Shown here piece by piece: positions 23,077 through 35,550 of a DNA stretch of 64,000 nt. The translations under genes were made by a program, and so were the position numbers. Source of the DNA: Paragyromitra xinjiangensis (Eukaryota > Ascomycota > Pezizomycetes > Pezizales > Discinaceae); contig JBCAMK010000021.1 in assembly GCA_038503065.1 (NCBI GenBank), positions 868,001-932,000 on the forward strand. The letters are read 5' to 3'. The notes beneath the pieces are model-generated. The model made no database searches. It was not told the origin of the DNA and was given only the letters and a program-made list of their open reading frames with translations. Every line of letters starts with the position of its first letter. The stretch's first letter is position 1.

Positions 23077-24759
23077 ATAGGCAATTTTGGATTATTGTCA
23101 CCTAGTGGTGTGGAGATTAGCCTAGGCTATGAGAGGGAAAAAAGTTCGAGTAGCAATGCATACATGTAGTTCTCTTTCGTTTTTTTATTTTCATGTTTAC
23201 AGTTTATCACTCGCTATGTGTTGGGTATCCCCACCCGTTTACTACCAAATACAAGACCATCGTTCCCCCTAAATTCTTCGAATTCCGCGCACCCTAGTGA
23301 CAAACCATCTCGAAACTCTTCCACGCCCCTTTAGTGCTCCCATCATTTTAGAAGAGCTTCCTAATACAAGGTTGTTCAGGCTTCGGGGAACGGAGATTAA
23401 TGAGAGACAGTCACCCGAGCACATGGGCACCCGTGGGGGCTGTCACTCGAGTATATAGACCGGAGGACGCTGCCAGCCTCCAGAGAATAAGCAATCGAGC
23501 CTTTCTCCCTCCCCACGTACCCAATATCCCAACACATGACCCCTTGCCTTGTACACCCCAACCCTACAATCAGACCCACTTCTAGTCAACCTAGAGTTAA
23601 CTCAGCGATTCTTAAACCCAACGATATTGGCTAGTATCAGATACCGTATTATCCCGGTCATAAAGAACTGGCCTGGACTAAACTCGACTGGAGTACTTTA
23701 ATCGAAACTACTCTATCAGGAAAGTAAGTGCCTGATTGGGGCAGCAGCTTCTAGTGCTCGGCAGCTTTTCCGAAGGCCAATTTAGAACTGCCTAGCCCAG
23801 GTCAGTTCCCTATGATCGAGATAATACGATATAAGCCAGAAGAACAGTTTATTCCAGAAATCTCGCGGACGAATTTTGGGCACGGCATCCGTGAGTCGAG
23901 TGATCTATAGCGTTGTTCAGCTCTATGGTATCCAATTGATCGTACTATATTCTAGATAATCTACATGTGATCAACCCAAGACTTCTACAACTTCGATTCT
24001 CAGCTTTTACTCTCAACCCTCACCTCATATCGACCCATTTCAACCCCAAGCACTCTTCATACCTTCTCCAGCCCTACCAATCTCTCTCAGGGTGGTAAAC
24101 CTAAAACTAGGTGCAAGCCCTAGCTAGGCACAAGGAATACATCAGGCTCAAGGTTCACCGCACGAAATCTCGACCACGCCAATACTAGCTAAAATAACGG
24201 GACGTTTCAGGGCAGCAGACAGAGGCCATAGTAGCAACATGGCTTCATGAGAGTAAGTAGAAATTCAGGGATAAATCACCCAAGGGAAAAGCGTCGTCTA
24301 GATAGGGCTTTGTGTAAACCCCGGAAGAGCTAGGTTTCACATCTAGGGCCCGCGCCTAGTGTTAAAAGGGATTATGACTCATCTGGGCACCTCAGTTCCG
24401 TCAACATCACTCCAACGACCGTGAGAATTATCACACGTAATCACTCGACACCCCCAGCCCAGCAATAACATAACATGAAAATGCCATCAACACTTGGTTC
24501 ACGAATATACTCACGGCTCATGTCCTAGAGAAAGCAACGTTAAGCCCATCTTTGGGCTTCAGTCTAACTTGAATATTTTCAAACCCCAAAACTTTATTAC
24601 ACTACAACTGATGGCTTTCGTATCTACTACATGAGGCTTTTTGATTTAGAATTGACGAAGTTCAGAGAAGCCCGCATAACAAATACCCAACCCAGTAAGG
24701 AAAACCCGCCCTTCCCTATTTTTAACAATGAAACCGCATTTCCTAATAAAAAACACCCT
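23077..24759. other. Intergenic region
   Basis: No coding sequence recognised. TACATGTA occurs at 23161-23168. The 23.6-24.5 kb part is stop-dense and may be an old repeat, but no ends or reverse transcriptase motifs were seen. Confidence 0.4.
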
Positions 24760-26068
24760 TTAATCACCAGTACTCTTTCTCCTCTTCTTTCCCCTCTTCT
24801 TAGGGCTCTCCTCCGCAACTACTGCTTCTTCCTCTGCTGCCGCCTTCTTCCTTGTGGAGGTTCGCTTCCTCTTCTCTTTCTCCTTAGGAGGGCTAGCCGG
24901 AATCGGTGTCTTCTTCGTACCGTTGGCACCTTTCTTGCCGCGTGGGGTAGCCTTGGGCCTGGGAGGGGGGGTGGGAGATTTAGGAGGCGGCGAAGGTGAT
25001 TTTTCTTCTTCTTCTTCCTCTTCTTCGACTTCCTCAGGCTCCTCCTCGGCATCGGAGAGTTCGGATTCAGGTTCGGGTTCGGGTTCGGGTGCCTTAGCGG
25101 CTGCAGGAACAGGCTCGTCTTCGTGTTCAGGCTCGGACTCGGGCTCGGAGTCTCCAGTGGTTTCAGTGTGGTTAACGGCCGTAAAACCGCTAGCAGGAGC
25201 GGTGGCGGCAGTAGCAGTAGCGGTAGTAGAGAGGATACCAGCATTGGAATGCGGGTCCTTAGAGGCTTTGTACTCGGCAAGTTCTTTATCGTAAACAGCG
25301 CGGTTGGTTTGATAGAGGTCTTGCCAGGCCTATAAGCGGAGTCGCAGTTGGTTAGTCGAAACCCCGGATATGCAAAAAAAACAGATATATAAAGGGGACT
25401 GGATCTGTACCTTTTTCTGCTCATCTGGCACCTCCGCCCAACGTTTTGTTAGCTCCGCGATAACTTCCTTATGTGTCGCACTTTCCCCAAGATCCTTCTT
25501 AACGGTTTCCCTGCCGTCATGACAGAACAGCAGGTACGCGGTCATAGGTCTCTTTGGGAGGTCCGGATCCCGCTTCTCGCGCTTACGACGAGTGCGCTTC
25601 ATCCCGGCCTCTGGCTCCTCGGTGATGGCGCGGACGGGCACTGACATCCCACGCTGGAAAGTGTATGTGTGGTCCCCATTAGGGGCTGTGCCAATGATGT
25701 GGTCGAAATAGGCTAGCCCAGCACGGGATGCCTCTTCAGCAGCGTTGCGAAGCATGGTCATAGAGGTGACGAACTAACATTATCGATAATGTCAGCATGG
25801 GACAAGAAAAAGTTGCGATAAGAGGCACGCGATGAAGCGATCGGTTATGGGAAATAGTCAAAGAAACGCGTCACAGGCCTACGGTTGGCTTGAGAGCAGG
25901 CACAACAACGGAGAATTTTCAGGTGAGAATGAAGAGGATAGGAAGGTTGAGATGAGATGTGCTTACCGCGTCGCGTTTGCGTATCAGGTCACCCAGTTCA
26001 TTGTTGCTGTGTGCGGCAGTAGCGGGCGCAAGGGCGATAGCCTTGTCTTTTGCAGGTCCTCGCCCCAT
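24760..26068 (-). CDS. HMG-box chromatin protein with acidic and lysine-rich tail
   Basis: Nuclear DNA-bending protein. Exons 26068-25967, 25773-25411 and 25329-24760 give 344 aa. The first exon (34 aa, start MGRGPAKDK) is joined through a 193-nt intron (GTAAGC...GTTAG), continuing RKRDA|FVTSMTML in frame. Residues about 103-178 form an HMG box: PKRPMTAYLLFC, then KRWAEVPDEQKKAWQDLY, then YDKELAEYK. The box is split by the 81-nt intron at 25330-25410. The C-terminal half has a Pro/Glu acidic tract (EEVEEEEEEE) followed by a basic tail with PKKRGKKRRKS, a likely nuclear localisation signal. The organisation resembles Nhp10/Hmo1-type proteins, but which one is not decided. Repetitive Pro/Glu/Ser codons create long false frames on other strands. 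Confidence 0.85.
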
Positions 26069-29000
26069 TGTGGCAGCGATTGGGAGATGGAGGGAAGATA
26101 TAAGGGCAAGGAAGACGAAGAAATTCAAATAAGAATCCTTTTTGTTATTTTTTCTGGAGCGTTGTGGTGGACGCGCGAAGAAAGAAACAGAGAGGGCGGG
26201 AAAAGAGAGTTGTTGTGGGCAGGGAGGGAACTGGAGAAGGAGAAGGCTGGGGGACGGGTTTTGACTGATGGGAGCCAAAAATGGGGCGACGGGGACTGCC
26301 CAGTGTTGCCTCGTTGCTAACTGGCAAAGGGTTTGGGCTGCAAGGGCTGACTGGAGTAGCAATGAGTTGGCAGCGACAGTCAACCGAGGATGGACTGCTT
26401 ACGCTGCGTTACCATGAGCCCTTTGGCAAAACACGGCAGCCAGAAACCACACCTCACCTCTTTCAGGTCAGGGTGCCGACTTATCCTCAGCACCAATTTT
26501 ATTATTTCCTTCCCAATTATCACAACCGGTAAGAACAATAACTTAGGATACGAGCTCCTTAGATTTGCTCACAGGGTGCCAATTACCCCACCGAAAATAA
26601 TTTATTAGTGCGCACCTAAATCACTCCCGTCATCCTCCAACGGTTTTAATTCCCTATCATAGATCGAATACTAAAAAATATGTGGCCCAAAGAATTTTTC
26701 TTCCCTCGGGATACGAAACTCGACAAGCCTATGTAGCCCACTACAAAATAAGATTGGTAGAGGTGGGACTTATTGCACCACACTCGCGAGGATGATGCTA
26801 CGAAACCTGTAGCAACAACACCTTTTCGCGCCCAAACCAAACATTTAGGTACCAGGACGTATCATTCAACACGAACCCAACAATGGTCATTCATTAATGA
26901 TCTCCCACAAGTATTTAGTACCATCACTAATAGGGAAATGTATCATCAAATAAAAAAATTTCACCCAGGCCCCTCTCGAAAGGAACTAAGAGAGTTACCT
27001 GCATGCAACTACCTCCTAATTCCTTTGCCTATTTATTATGAAACTACCCTTTGGAAGAAAACTACGCACGAATTTCCCACATATTCTCTTAGATATAGAC
27101 AACTTGCAACTACGTCTATCAAACTAAGAAAAGGGAAAACAAACCTTTCTCATCGTGAAAGAATGCTCTTATCGTTGATGTTACGCTTAAGAAAAAGCTC
27201 CTTGCGGCGTCACCATATATGTTATGGCCACCTTTTTTGAAAGTAAAATCTAACCCCAGGAACAGTGCATCCCTCTATAGAGATCATCCAAATTTTTCTA
27301 GACAAGCGAGACATCAGAACACACATTGTGCGCCCAGTCATCACCCAGCTGCACCTTTATGTTTACCATGACAATTTTTGCTAACAACTAGGAACCCTTA
27401 ACTTATTAACATATCAACAGAACTCATATAATCTCTAGTCAAAACACGGAACATAAAAGCTATCACGGCTAAGATTCTATCAATGGTAGCTTTCGGTTAT
27501 CCTTAAGGCACTACGGGGGTAGACCGAAATATACATCACTATTCTAAAAGTGGAACCGCTAAGTGCATACGGTTATTTAGTTTACCCGATCACTTTCTCG
27601 AAAGCCACACTAAAGGATAGCAGCGCGGAGTTATCTTTTGCATAAGTTTCTTAGAAGTGAGTTTTTTCCAAGGCGCTACGGTTGCTATGTTTTCTGAGGA
27701 TTTAATCTCACCCCAAGTATATACGTTTGCAATTGCTAATGTCTCTGCAGATAAACCCATAGATGTACCAGTCCCGGCGAAACCTTCTGAATAGCAGGAT
27801 CAAATAAAATATCAAAGGGCTTACCGCTGCAATAGACGTTCTATGTGCCCTTGCATAATAAATTAAGGAATCAACAGGAGCACACCCAGCAAGCCTGCGG
27901 TTCCGACAAATCTATTCACCAAACCTAAAAGACCAAGAATTTACTATTATATAGCATAGACCAAAGCTGTTCTTAGTCCATTGAAACACATACCGAGCGG
28001 ATATATGTGACGTCTCAAATCATTAAGCAGTCTCGAGGTACCCGTCCGTCTTCTATGTCTGTAGGTTCTTATCTCCTCCTTCCCTATGCAAAGAGAACAA
28101 GAGTTTAAATCCCTACTCCTAGATTCTAGGTTGCAACACTGCTCGGCTTAGGTCCGTGATTAGTTGAGCTCACAAATCCACCTATGAAGCACAATTGAAA
28201 CATAGTTTCAATATATAGCAAGGATGTCTATTCGGCCCCCACCCTTAAGAGAAGGAAAGAGTTTCGTTACAAGGCGGATTGAAGTGAGCCAATATTCTAA
28301 ACCCAATATGAAAATCCCTAGGGCTGCCTGCTAATAATCGAATTTGGTTAAACTCAAGGTTAACAATAATATCCCCCAAACATACGAGAAAAATAATCAT
28401 TTCGGACACCCGCCAAGCTTGATAACTGAATTAACGATAATAAAAAGAAAGCACCAGAAACCAACTGTGTTCGACGAGTTTCGTGGGATGCAGCCATATA
28501 GCGCCAAGGAAATCATCAAGCTAAAGCTTGTGGTACTGCCAAAATTCAAGCGGTAAGTGCCGGCGAGGGGATATGGCATTAAGGCCACCGATTTACGAAT
28601 CCACCGGACTGGCCCCATAAAACTGGCACCAAAAATCACACCAGGACATCAAACAACAACTTGGGATCCTCCGAAGAGACCATACAGGCATTGACCCCAC
28701 CTGCCAACTACTTACAGCGGTGGTGCATTGATAGTTTTGGGACCAACTACTTAACCTCACGCCACATTATTAATTCAACATACTCTTCAAGAGTATCAGA
28801 GAGCTACGCCCAGCAGGCAGATCTTTCCACGGAGCCCCACCGGTAAACTATCATGTACTAACAAGAGATATATCCACGCACCTCAAAAACCGAGTATCTC
28901 CGCCTTACATTCGCCAACCTATTCATAAACAAACTGAATCATCTTATTGTTGCTTACGATAGCAATCGCTTCGTTAAGGATACAATATACATACACCCAC

Positions 29001-32000
29001 CAGCTACCCTAATACCGAGTCAAGATCACAGAAGGGCTCAAACCCCTTACAGGCCTTAGCGAAGAGCACCCCATTTTGGCGATGGATAACAAGATACCCC
29101 CTACCGCTGGCCATGGCATGAGCTAACTATAAAGTAGTGGGACACAACCGACACAACTACACACAAGAGAGAGGATTATCAAACAGCCAAAGTTGTCCCC
29201 AATAACTAGGGAAAATTTTAAGATAGCAAGGGATATATACAAAATAGAATCGGAAAGTACGATATCAGCTGCTATAGGGTCTTGCCAGCCCCGTCCTAGT
29301 TGTCAAATATTATTTATGAGTGAAGCAAGCAAAGGGATACGAAACGTCAAGCTTGGCCATTCCATACACACCCTGAACTATCATCCAAAAAAATGCTTAC
29401 CGGATCTTTTGTTCGAATCACACTTCCTCAAATAATCGCACAAGTCACTTTCATCAGTATCATGTTACTTGAACGATCTCGCTTGAGAATATCCGCAAGG
29501 ATCGGGTCGTGACATTACCATTAAGAGTTTATCCTAGAAACCTCATAAGGTGAACCACTCTCTCTTTCCTTTTCTCTTTCTTTCTTTCTTACCAAAAGGG
29601 AAATTCGCTAAGCCAAAGAGTGTATAAGTACTAGTCATTACATTCATGATCACTAAAATGAAGTCAATCCGTAGTCCCGCGGGCCCAAGTTCCGATCGAA
29701 CAGTTTCTTCTCACTAGAATTCGAAGTCACGCCCAAACCCCAAATAAATACGCAAAAAGCTTCCCAAAAGGTGTCGGAAAGAGAGTAACAAAATTAATAA
29801 CACTCGGAAATACATAAGAGATGTAGGACATGATTCCAGCCTATACGCCATCGCGACAGGTCCGATAATCTCTCTATTAGTAATGTATTCGTGCATACAT
29901 AAAGCTGTTTCCGCCAGGCCAACAGTAAAATTGAATCGCCCCAATTTCTACAATCCTAATTCCATTTTTTTTGTCTTACAGAGTGTGGCTGGGCCACTGT
30001 TGTTGGCCCTATGGAAAGGCGTACAACGGAGCAACAGAGTCGGGGACAATTACTGGGAGTACTATTTCTAGATACAAGCATACAGGAGATTCAAATCCCT
30101 AGATGTGAGTCGCTCCCTTTCTATGCCCTCGGGATAAGGGCCTGTCTCCGACGTGGCTTGTCAGTCATGAGGGCAGCAATTAAAATTAAACGCACCACTT
30201 ATGCAAACCATGGTAGTGGGGCGGAAACCCCAATAACATGACTTTTTAGGCCTAGGTAACTAGCGAAATTTTTCGGGGGTAGACTAAAGTTTCACATCAT
30301 AACAGGAACGCGGAGTGCTCTCAGGCAATACAGGGCATTTCTACTATCCTTCTATCTTAGCTTTGCCGAGTATATATTGTCCACCCGTGGGAGCGCCAGA
30401 GGCATAGGCTATGATCGCTTCTTGCAAAGTTATTTGTGCGACATTATGCCATATTAGGTTCCAAAGTTGCTGGACGCGTCTTGTGAGTCGCCTGCATGCC
30501 CGACCACCACTCAAACCGATCAACCTGTTATAAGAAGCAACGCCATTCTAAGAACCTAAATTTGGTTGCCACTGCGATCCTCACCAGAATATTTAATCTG
30601 ATTGGTTACAATCTCCGGAGATAATTTACTAACCGGTACGCGATCGAGTGAGTACGTCAAATATTCAGCATTCTACCTTCCAAATACCCACAAGTCCCCG
30701 TCAGAGCCACTCGGAAAGCCTTCAGTAGTACACCAACAACAGCCTTGGCCACACCCCCTAAGGGGCAGATGGCGCATTCTATCTAACAAGACTACTAGTT
30801 TTCGAGCCCTGCATCAAATCACTCGGATCTTCCACCCAACTGCCACTATCACAAGCCCCAGCTCTGGGTTCTCTACCTTAACTAAGGTAGAATGAGAAAC
30901 TTGGTAAATTGTAATATACTCGCTATATTAGAGAAAGGTATCGTTCTTTCAGCTTCCTTCATTTAGGGCCCCAGGAGTTGCAATATCAATACCATTCCTC
31001 TCACTTATTCATTTCCAACACACCTCGCATCATCAAAACTCACTCGCCCATGTCTTAACTGGCCTCTGAAACCAGATATCTGATGGATCTGATGATGTAT
31101 ATATAAGGGTTTATGATATAATGTAACTGATTCACGTTTCGCTCTTCATGTAAAAATTCCTAGGTAAACGAAATGGTAGCATAGGCTGCAGTCATGTTTT
31201 GCATGGCACCCTGGGATATATTCCCAAAATCATTTCCAAGCCGTGAGCCTCCGTGACTTTCAAGGGCAGTCAAGTACCCAAAAGAGGTATGCCTCTCGAG
31301 GTTTGTGTGCCTTGAGGCTCAGACATACGCAAGTTCCTTCGTATATGTGGGCCTAAAATCACCGGAAAACCATAAAATTCTCCCGATACGGCTGATACAG
31401 TCGATACGAACCAAAAGAAGGCTGAAAAGATAGGTATGCCTATAGTATAGCCCATACAGTGTCCAACTCGCTTGGCTACGAATCATATTCTCACTTCCAA
31501 GTTTCCTTTTTTTTCCATAAATTAGTATTACCCCGCGATCATGACACCAGACGAAAGTCAGAGTATATGTCTTTAACATTGGCTAGACCAATCAAGACTA
31601 TTCTTATTTTAAGGCACCAGTGGACGATTCAGCTCTTTCCAAGATTTTGATGTGTCGGTGCCGTCTAGGGCAAGATGCTAGTGTAGGATGATGATTACTG
31701 ATGAAGAACATTAGTAGCTAAAAGCAATACGGGAATGCTCGGTACCCGTCAGCCCCAACTTAAGACATACAGGAATGTCTGAATACCGTCTAGGGGATAA
31801 ATCATTTCTGAGGGCCTTTCATGACTCTTAATCGATTCTAGTCCCGTAAGCCATCTTTCTAGGTTTCGCTGGGAAAAAGTCCCGAGAGGCTGGCTCCTTG
31901 AGCTTTGTGAAACAGTATAGCGAAGCCACCGATTTCATACAAATTCCCCTGCGGCCAGATAAGAATTTGGGTATTTTTTCTCCCGTTGATTGGTGCCATA

Positions 32001-33060
32001 TGTCTCCACTATAGCGTGTAGATCCTTCGAGTGCGGGTCAACGTTGACCGCCTGAACTTACGCTCAGGAACGCATAAGGCTGCCAAGAGATTAGATCTAC
32101 CCGATTAACAACTGGCAACATTGACATCCTAGCCGACAAGGCGACTGGCCGAACTTCCGCAGGCTCAAACAGCAGGTGCCGAAGTTTTGGAGAAGGTGAC
32201 AGGAACTAGGGAGGCTGGCTCCATAAGGGAATGAAAAAATTTGGTTGCCGGTTTGGTGGTTTGGGAAGCGCTACTTTAGATCTGAAGCTACAGGATAGAT
32301 CCCCACCAGGCAGGCAGGCCGGGTACCCACGCGGTTTTCCACCACACCAACGACCCTGACAAAGGGAAGATTCTGTTCCTGAATTCTCACGCGAGATCCA
32401 AGTGATTCAAGGCTTGGGATTTGTCAACCATCATCGGATTCTCGGAATTACATGTAGGCATCATCAGCATCTTATTCCCGAGCCATGAAAAGCTTGTAAA
32501 CTTCCGCTCCAACAAACAGGTTTCAGTCAGCGGGGGTTTTAAAGCCTGGTCCAAAGATCATACCAACAGTGAGGCTTATTTCTCTACAGGTATTTATTCA
32601 TGCGAAATCACGGTCCTGCCACAGCCCTTTGAACCTTTTTCAGCTGCTGTGCCATTTGTCTGGTTCCCCTTGTTTCGAGCAGCGGGTGAAACACAGCCTC
32701 CTTGACCCGTCAAACCATTCCCGAAGCGGCTCGATCGCAGCCCGATCCCACTGAGCGTGGGTATATTTTTGGCGCGCAGGTCCATCTCGGCGTTCCTTAG
32801 TCATGGCTGTCACTGGCTTATTCCGGGGGTGACGTTCAGCAGCTTAGCGAGAGGGTCCTGCTATTACCACCAGGGTTTTCTGGGTCAGAGGGAAAAGTTA
32901 CGCTTTTGAGGCTCATTGTGGCCGTTAGAGGAAAGATTGGATATTGAAAAGCACCAACGACAAAGGGAAGGGAGGGGGAGCAGCAGATGCCAGATGATAA
33001 AGAAGGGCTTGAGAGAATGAGGGAACATCTCTTGCAGGGCAGGGAAGTTAGGATTACCGG
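26069..33060. other. Seven-kilobase gene-poor region
   Basis: Only short frames occur; the longest (26773-27240, 155 codons, plus strand) shows no family features, no signal peptide and lies in stop-dense sequence. No terminal repeats, reverse transcriptase or integrase motifs were recognised, although the region could be fully decayed repeats. A CT-rich tract lies at about 29560-29590, and TACATGTA at 32449-32456. Confidence 0.4.
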
Positions 33061-34018
33061 GAAGTGTGGGAGTAGCATACCGAGAGAAATCGCCTTTCTT
33101 TTTTTTTTCTCGCGCCTCGATTAGCACCACAATAATAATACCAATCCACACCTGTCTGCCTACGCTCGTACTCTGCTCTGCTTCTCTCTCTCTATCGCTC
33201 GCTTTTCCCTGTACCACTCGCTCACCCATAGCAGCAGCGCCCAGCGTGCCTTTTCTACATTCGCTCGCCCGCGCCCACTCCGCTCTTTTCTTAGTGCTGC
33301 GCAACATCGAATATCCCCTCCTCTTTCCCTTTCCTGTCTGTCTGTCGTCTGTCGTTGCAGCCGCCGGTAGAAACACAACCAGCAACAGCAGCTTGCAGCA
33401 CAAATCACTGCACTACAGCCGCACTCTGGTGCTTGCTCGCTCTCAAAACTCTCCCAAATTCCCTCCCCCCCAATCTCTATACACTTTGTCCCTCAGCAGG
33501 CCTGTCAAACATCTCCCACCGTAACATAACCACTCGCTTTTCCTCCCCTCCACCTCCACAACATCCACCCCCATATTTTAAGCAACGCCACGATATCCTT
33601 CCCCCTCCCACCCCCCTTTCCTGACTCATTCCCTCGTCCCATTCGCCTTAACACATACCTACTCTCCTTCGTTAACCCTCTTCTTAACGTTTCGCTTTCA
33701 ACGTCTTTCGCTTCCTTCGCAAAAGGGAGCGCCGTCATTCAGCATCCCTAAAAATAAACCACACCACCAATATTATCCAACACCCAACACCAAGAGAATA
33801 CCCGAAAACAAAAAAAAAAGATTAAGGGAGGAAAAGGGAGCACAGGAAAGAGCTTGTTAGTTCCGACACCTTAGTTCAAGGAATAGCCCACGACGACGCG
33901 GCTTCCTTTCTTTTACACACAGCTCCCCGGTTCGCATATTAACACCGTCAAGATTCCATTCGACAGCAGCAGAAATTCCCTCCTCGGAGGAAGTCTTCCA
34001 CCGCCGCGAAGAACAGGC
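33061..34018 (+). promoter_or_regulatory. CT-rich promoter/leader of the UPF0658 gene
   Basis: Strongly pyrimidine-biased plus strand (33090-33720) with runs of CTCTCT and TTTCC, a poly-A run near 33810, then a normal leader. This is typical of highly expressed fungal genes. The long antisense and sense frames across it are composition artefacts. Confidence 0.5.
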
Positions 34019-35550
34019 ATGTTTTACAAACCCACAACGACGTGGTCATGGAGTCTTTTGATTCTTGCCCTTGTTCAGTCTTGCGCGGTGCTTGGGCTTG
34101 AAGGGTATGCTTCATCATTTCCATCCATTTTGAAGGGCTTCATCTACGCGAGGCTGCGTTTCGCGCCTCGATGGAAAAACAGTCTTGTTCGCTGGGATTA
34201 CACCATCTAGTTTGAAAGATAGCTAATACATGAGATGAAATCTTCCAGATACGTATTCGCAAAGTTCCAAAATAATATCAACGAGGAAATCATAAAAAAG
34301 AAAGAAACAAGCGCCTTCCAAGCAGCTCAAACACGCACAATCCCAACGTGAGTTCCTAGAATGCACGCTCTCATCCATCCAAACACTGCGGAGACGCAAT
34401 GTTCGTGGTATCCCCCCCCGTTATGCTTGTGACTAATCGTGTTGCTCCATTCAGCTATCTCACTCTTTTCATTTTTGCTCATATGTTTCTCGTGATCTTG
34501 TGCTATGATGCGCTGCGGCTGAAAAACACTATCCAAGTTATTGGTATCTGCATTTTCAATGGGGCTATGCTCGTGTATGCAGCTATTCAAATGGACCAAA
34601 TCAAAGATGCCAACAACGCTTTGAAGGAACTGGGTGTAACCACGGAATTCCGGGCAAAAGGCGACTTGACCGATAAAGGTGCCCTCGATGATAATATTTG
34701 GCCGTTTATCCAACCGTCTTTGATTGCAATTCCTTGCATTATCGCCTTATCGACTGTGTTGATGTGTGTGGTTTGCTGGAAGTTGTACGATGAGTTTGCG
34801 TGGACCATCTACAAGCATATCAGTGCAGACTTAAGAATGAGGAAGAGATATCTTACTTTCCAGGTACGTCGCCGTACCTAAATATACTCCACATCCATCC
34901 TGGCAGGAACTCGGCTTTAGTGTAATGCTTGACCGGAATAACCGCTAACAGAACTGCTTTAGATTTTCATCGCTCTTCTCAAATTCGACTTTTTCTTTTT
35001 CGTGGGTTTCACCGTCCAATTTATCGTCATTGTCGCTTCCACCCCAGACTATGGAAACCAAAGAATCCCCGGCACCGGTAGAGACTACGAGTTCTATCTT
35101 ACTATTGCTGTTCTTCCACTCACCATCGCGTTCTTGGTTCTTGCGGCATGGTGCACCAGGAGGGAGAAAAAGATTGCTATGGGACTTGTCGTTGTGATAT
35201 TTTTCGCTGCCTTAGCATACTTCATCTTTAAATTGGTCAGGATGTACCAGTCGCCATATGATGTCAACTACAAACCCGCCAGAAGGAGTTTGACAACATT
35301 TGGTAAGTTTATTAAAATAATGTGATATAGCGCCGAGAAACAGATACTAACTTCTATAACAGCGGTCATAACAATCATCCTCATCATCCTCACTATAGCC
35401 AACGCAATCGCCTGCATGGTCAACTTCAACAAGGGCCTGAAACCCCATATCACCAGGCGAAAGATGACGGACGAGGAGGAGAAGCACAGCATGACCGAGA
35501 TGAGCAATCATGCTGCTCACCCCATGCCGTCACGAATGACGATCGACTAA
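34019..35550 (+). CDS. UPF0658 Golgi apparatus membrane protein
   Basis: Multi-pass membrane protein of a fungal family known from fission yeast Golgi localisation; molecular function unknown. Exons 34019-34104, 34249-34347, 34455-34863, 34963-35302 and 35363-35550 give 373 aa. An N-terminal hydrophobic segment (residues about 10-27) acts as signal or first membrane helix. Further helices: LTLFIFAHMFLVILCYDA, VIGICIFNGAMLVYAAI, LIAIPCIIALSTVLMCVVC, FDFFFFVGFTVQFIVIVA, and three more to about residue 330. The conserved loop WTIYKHISADLRMRKRYLTFQ-IFIALLKFD and the C-terminal MPSRMTID are family hallmarks. All four introns have canonical borders. There is no neighbouring gene of related function. 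Confidence 0.88.

Noticed and set aside
24819..25424. 201-codon minus-strand frame rich in Pro/Leu/Lys, and a serine-rich plus frame
   Set aside because: They are alternative frames of the acidic and basic tail of the HMG-box gene; the correct frame continues the HMG domain across an intron.
26773..27240. 155-codon plus-strand frame
   Set aside because: No domain, no flanking exons, and located in stop-dense sequence; too weak to annotate as a gene.
29395..29440. TTCGAATC resembling a tRNA T-loop
   Set aside because: No acceptor or T-stem pairing and no upstream A-box; not a tRNA.
26069..33060. Strong repeat-induced point mutation signature
   Set aside because: By eye the base composition is not extremely AT-rich; the required dinucleotide indices could not be computed, so no claim is made.
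32885..33524. Long frames on both strands over the CT-rich tract
   Set aside because: Pyrimidine bias suppresses stops; the region is the promoter/leader of the UPF0658 gene and shows no protein family features.
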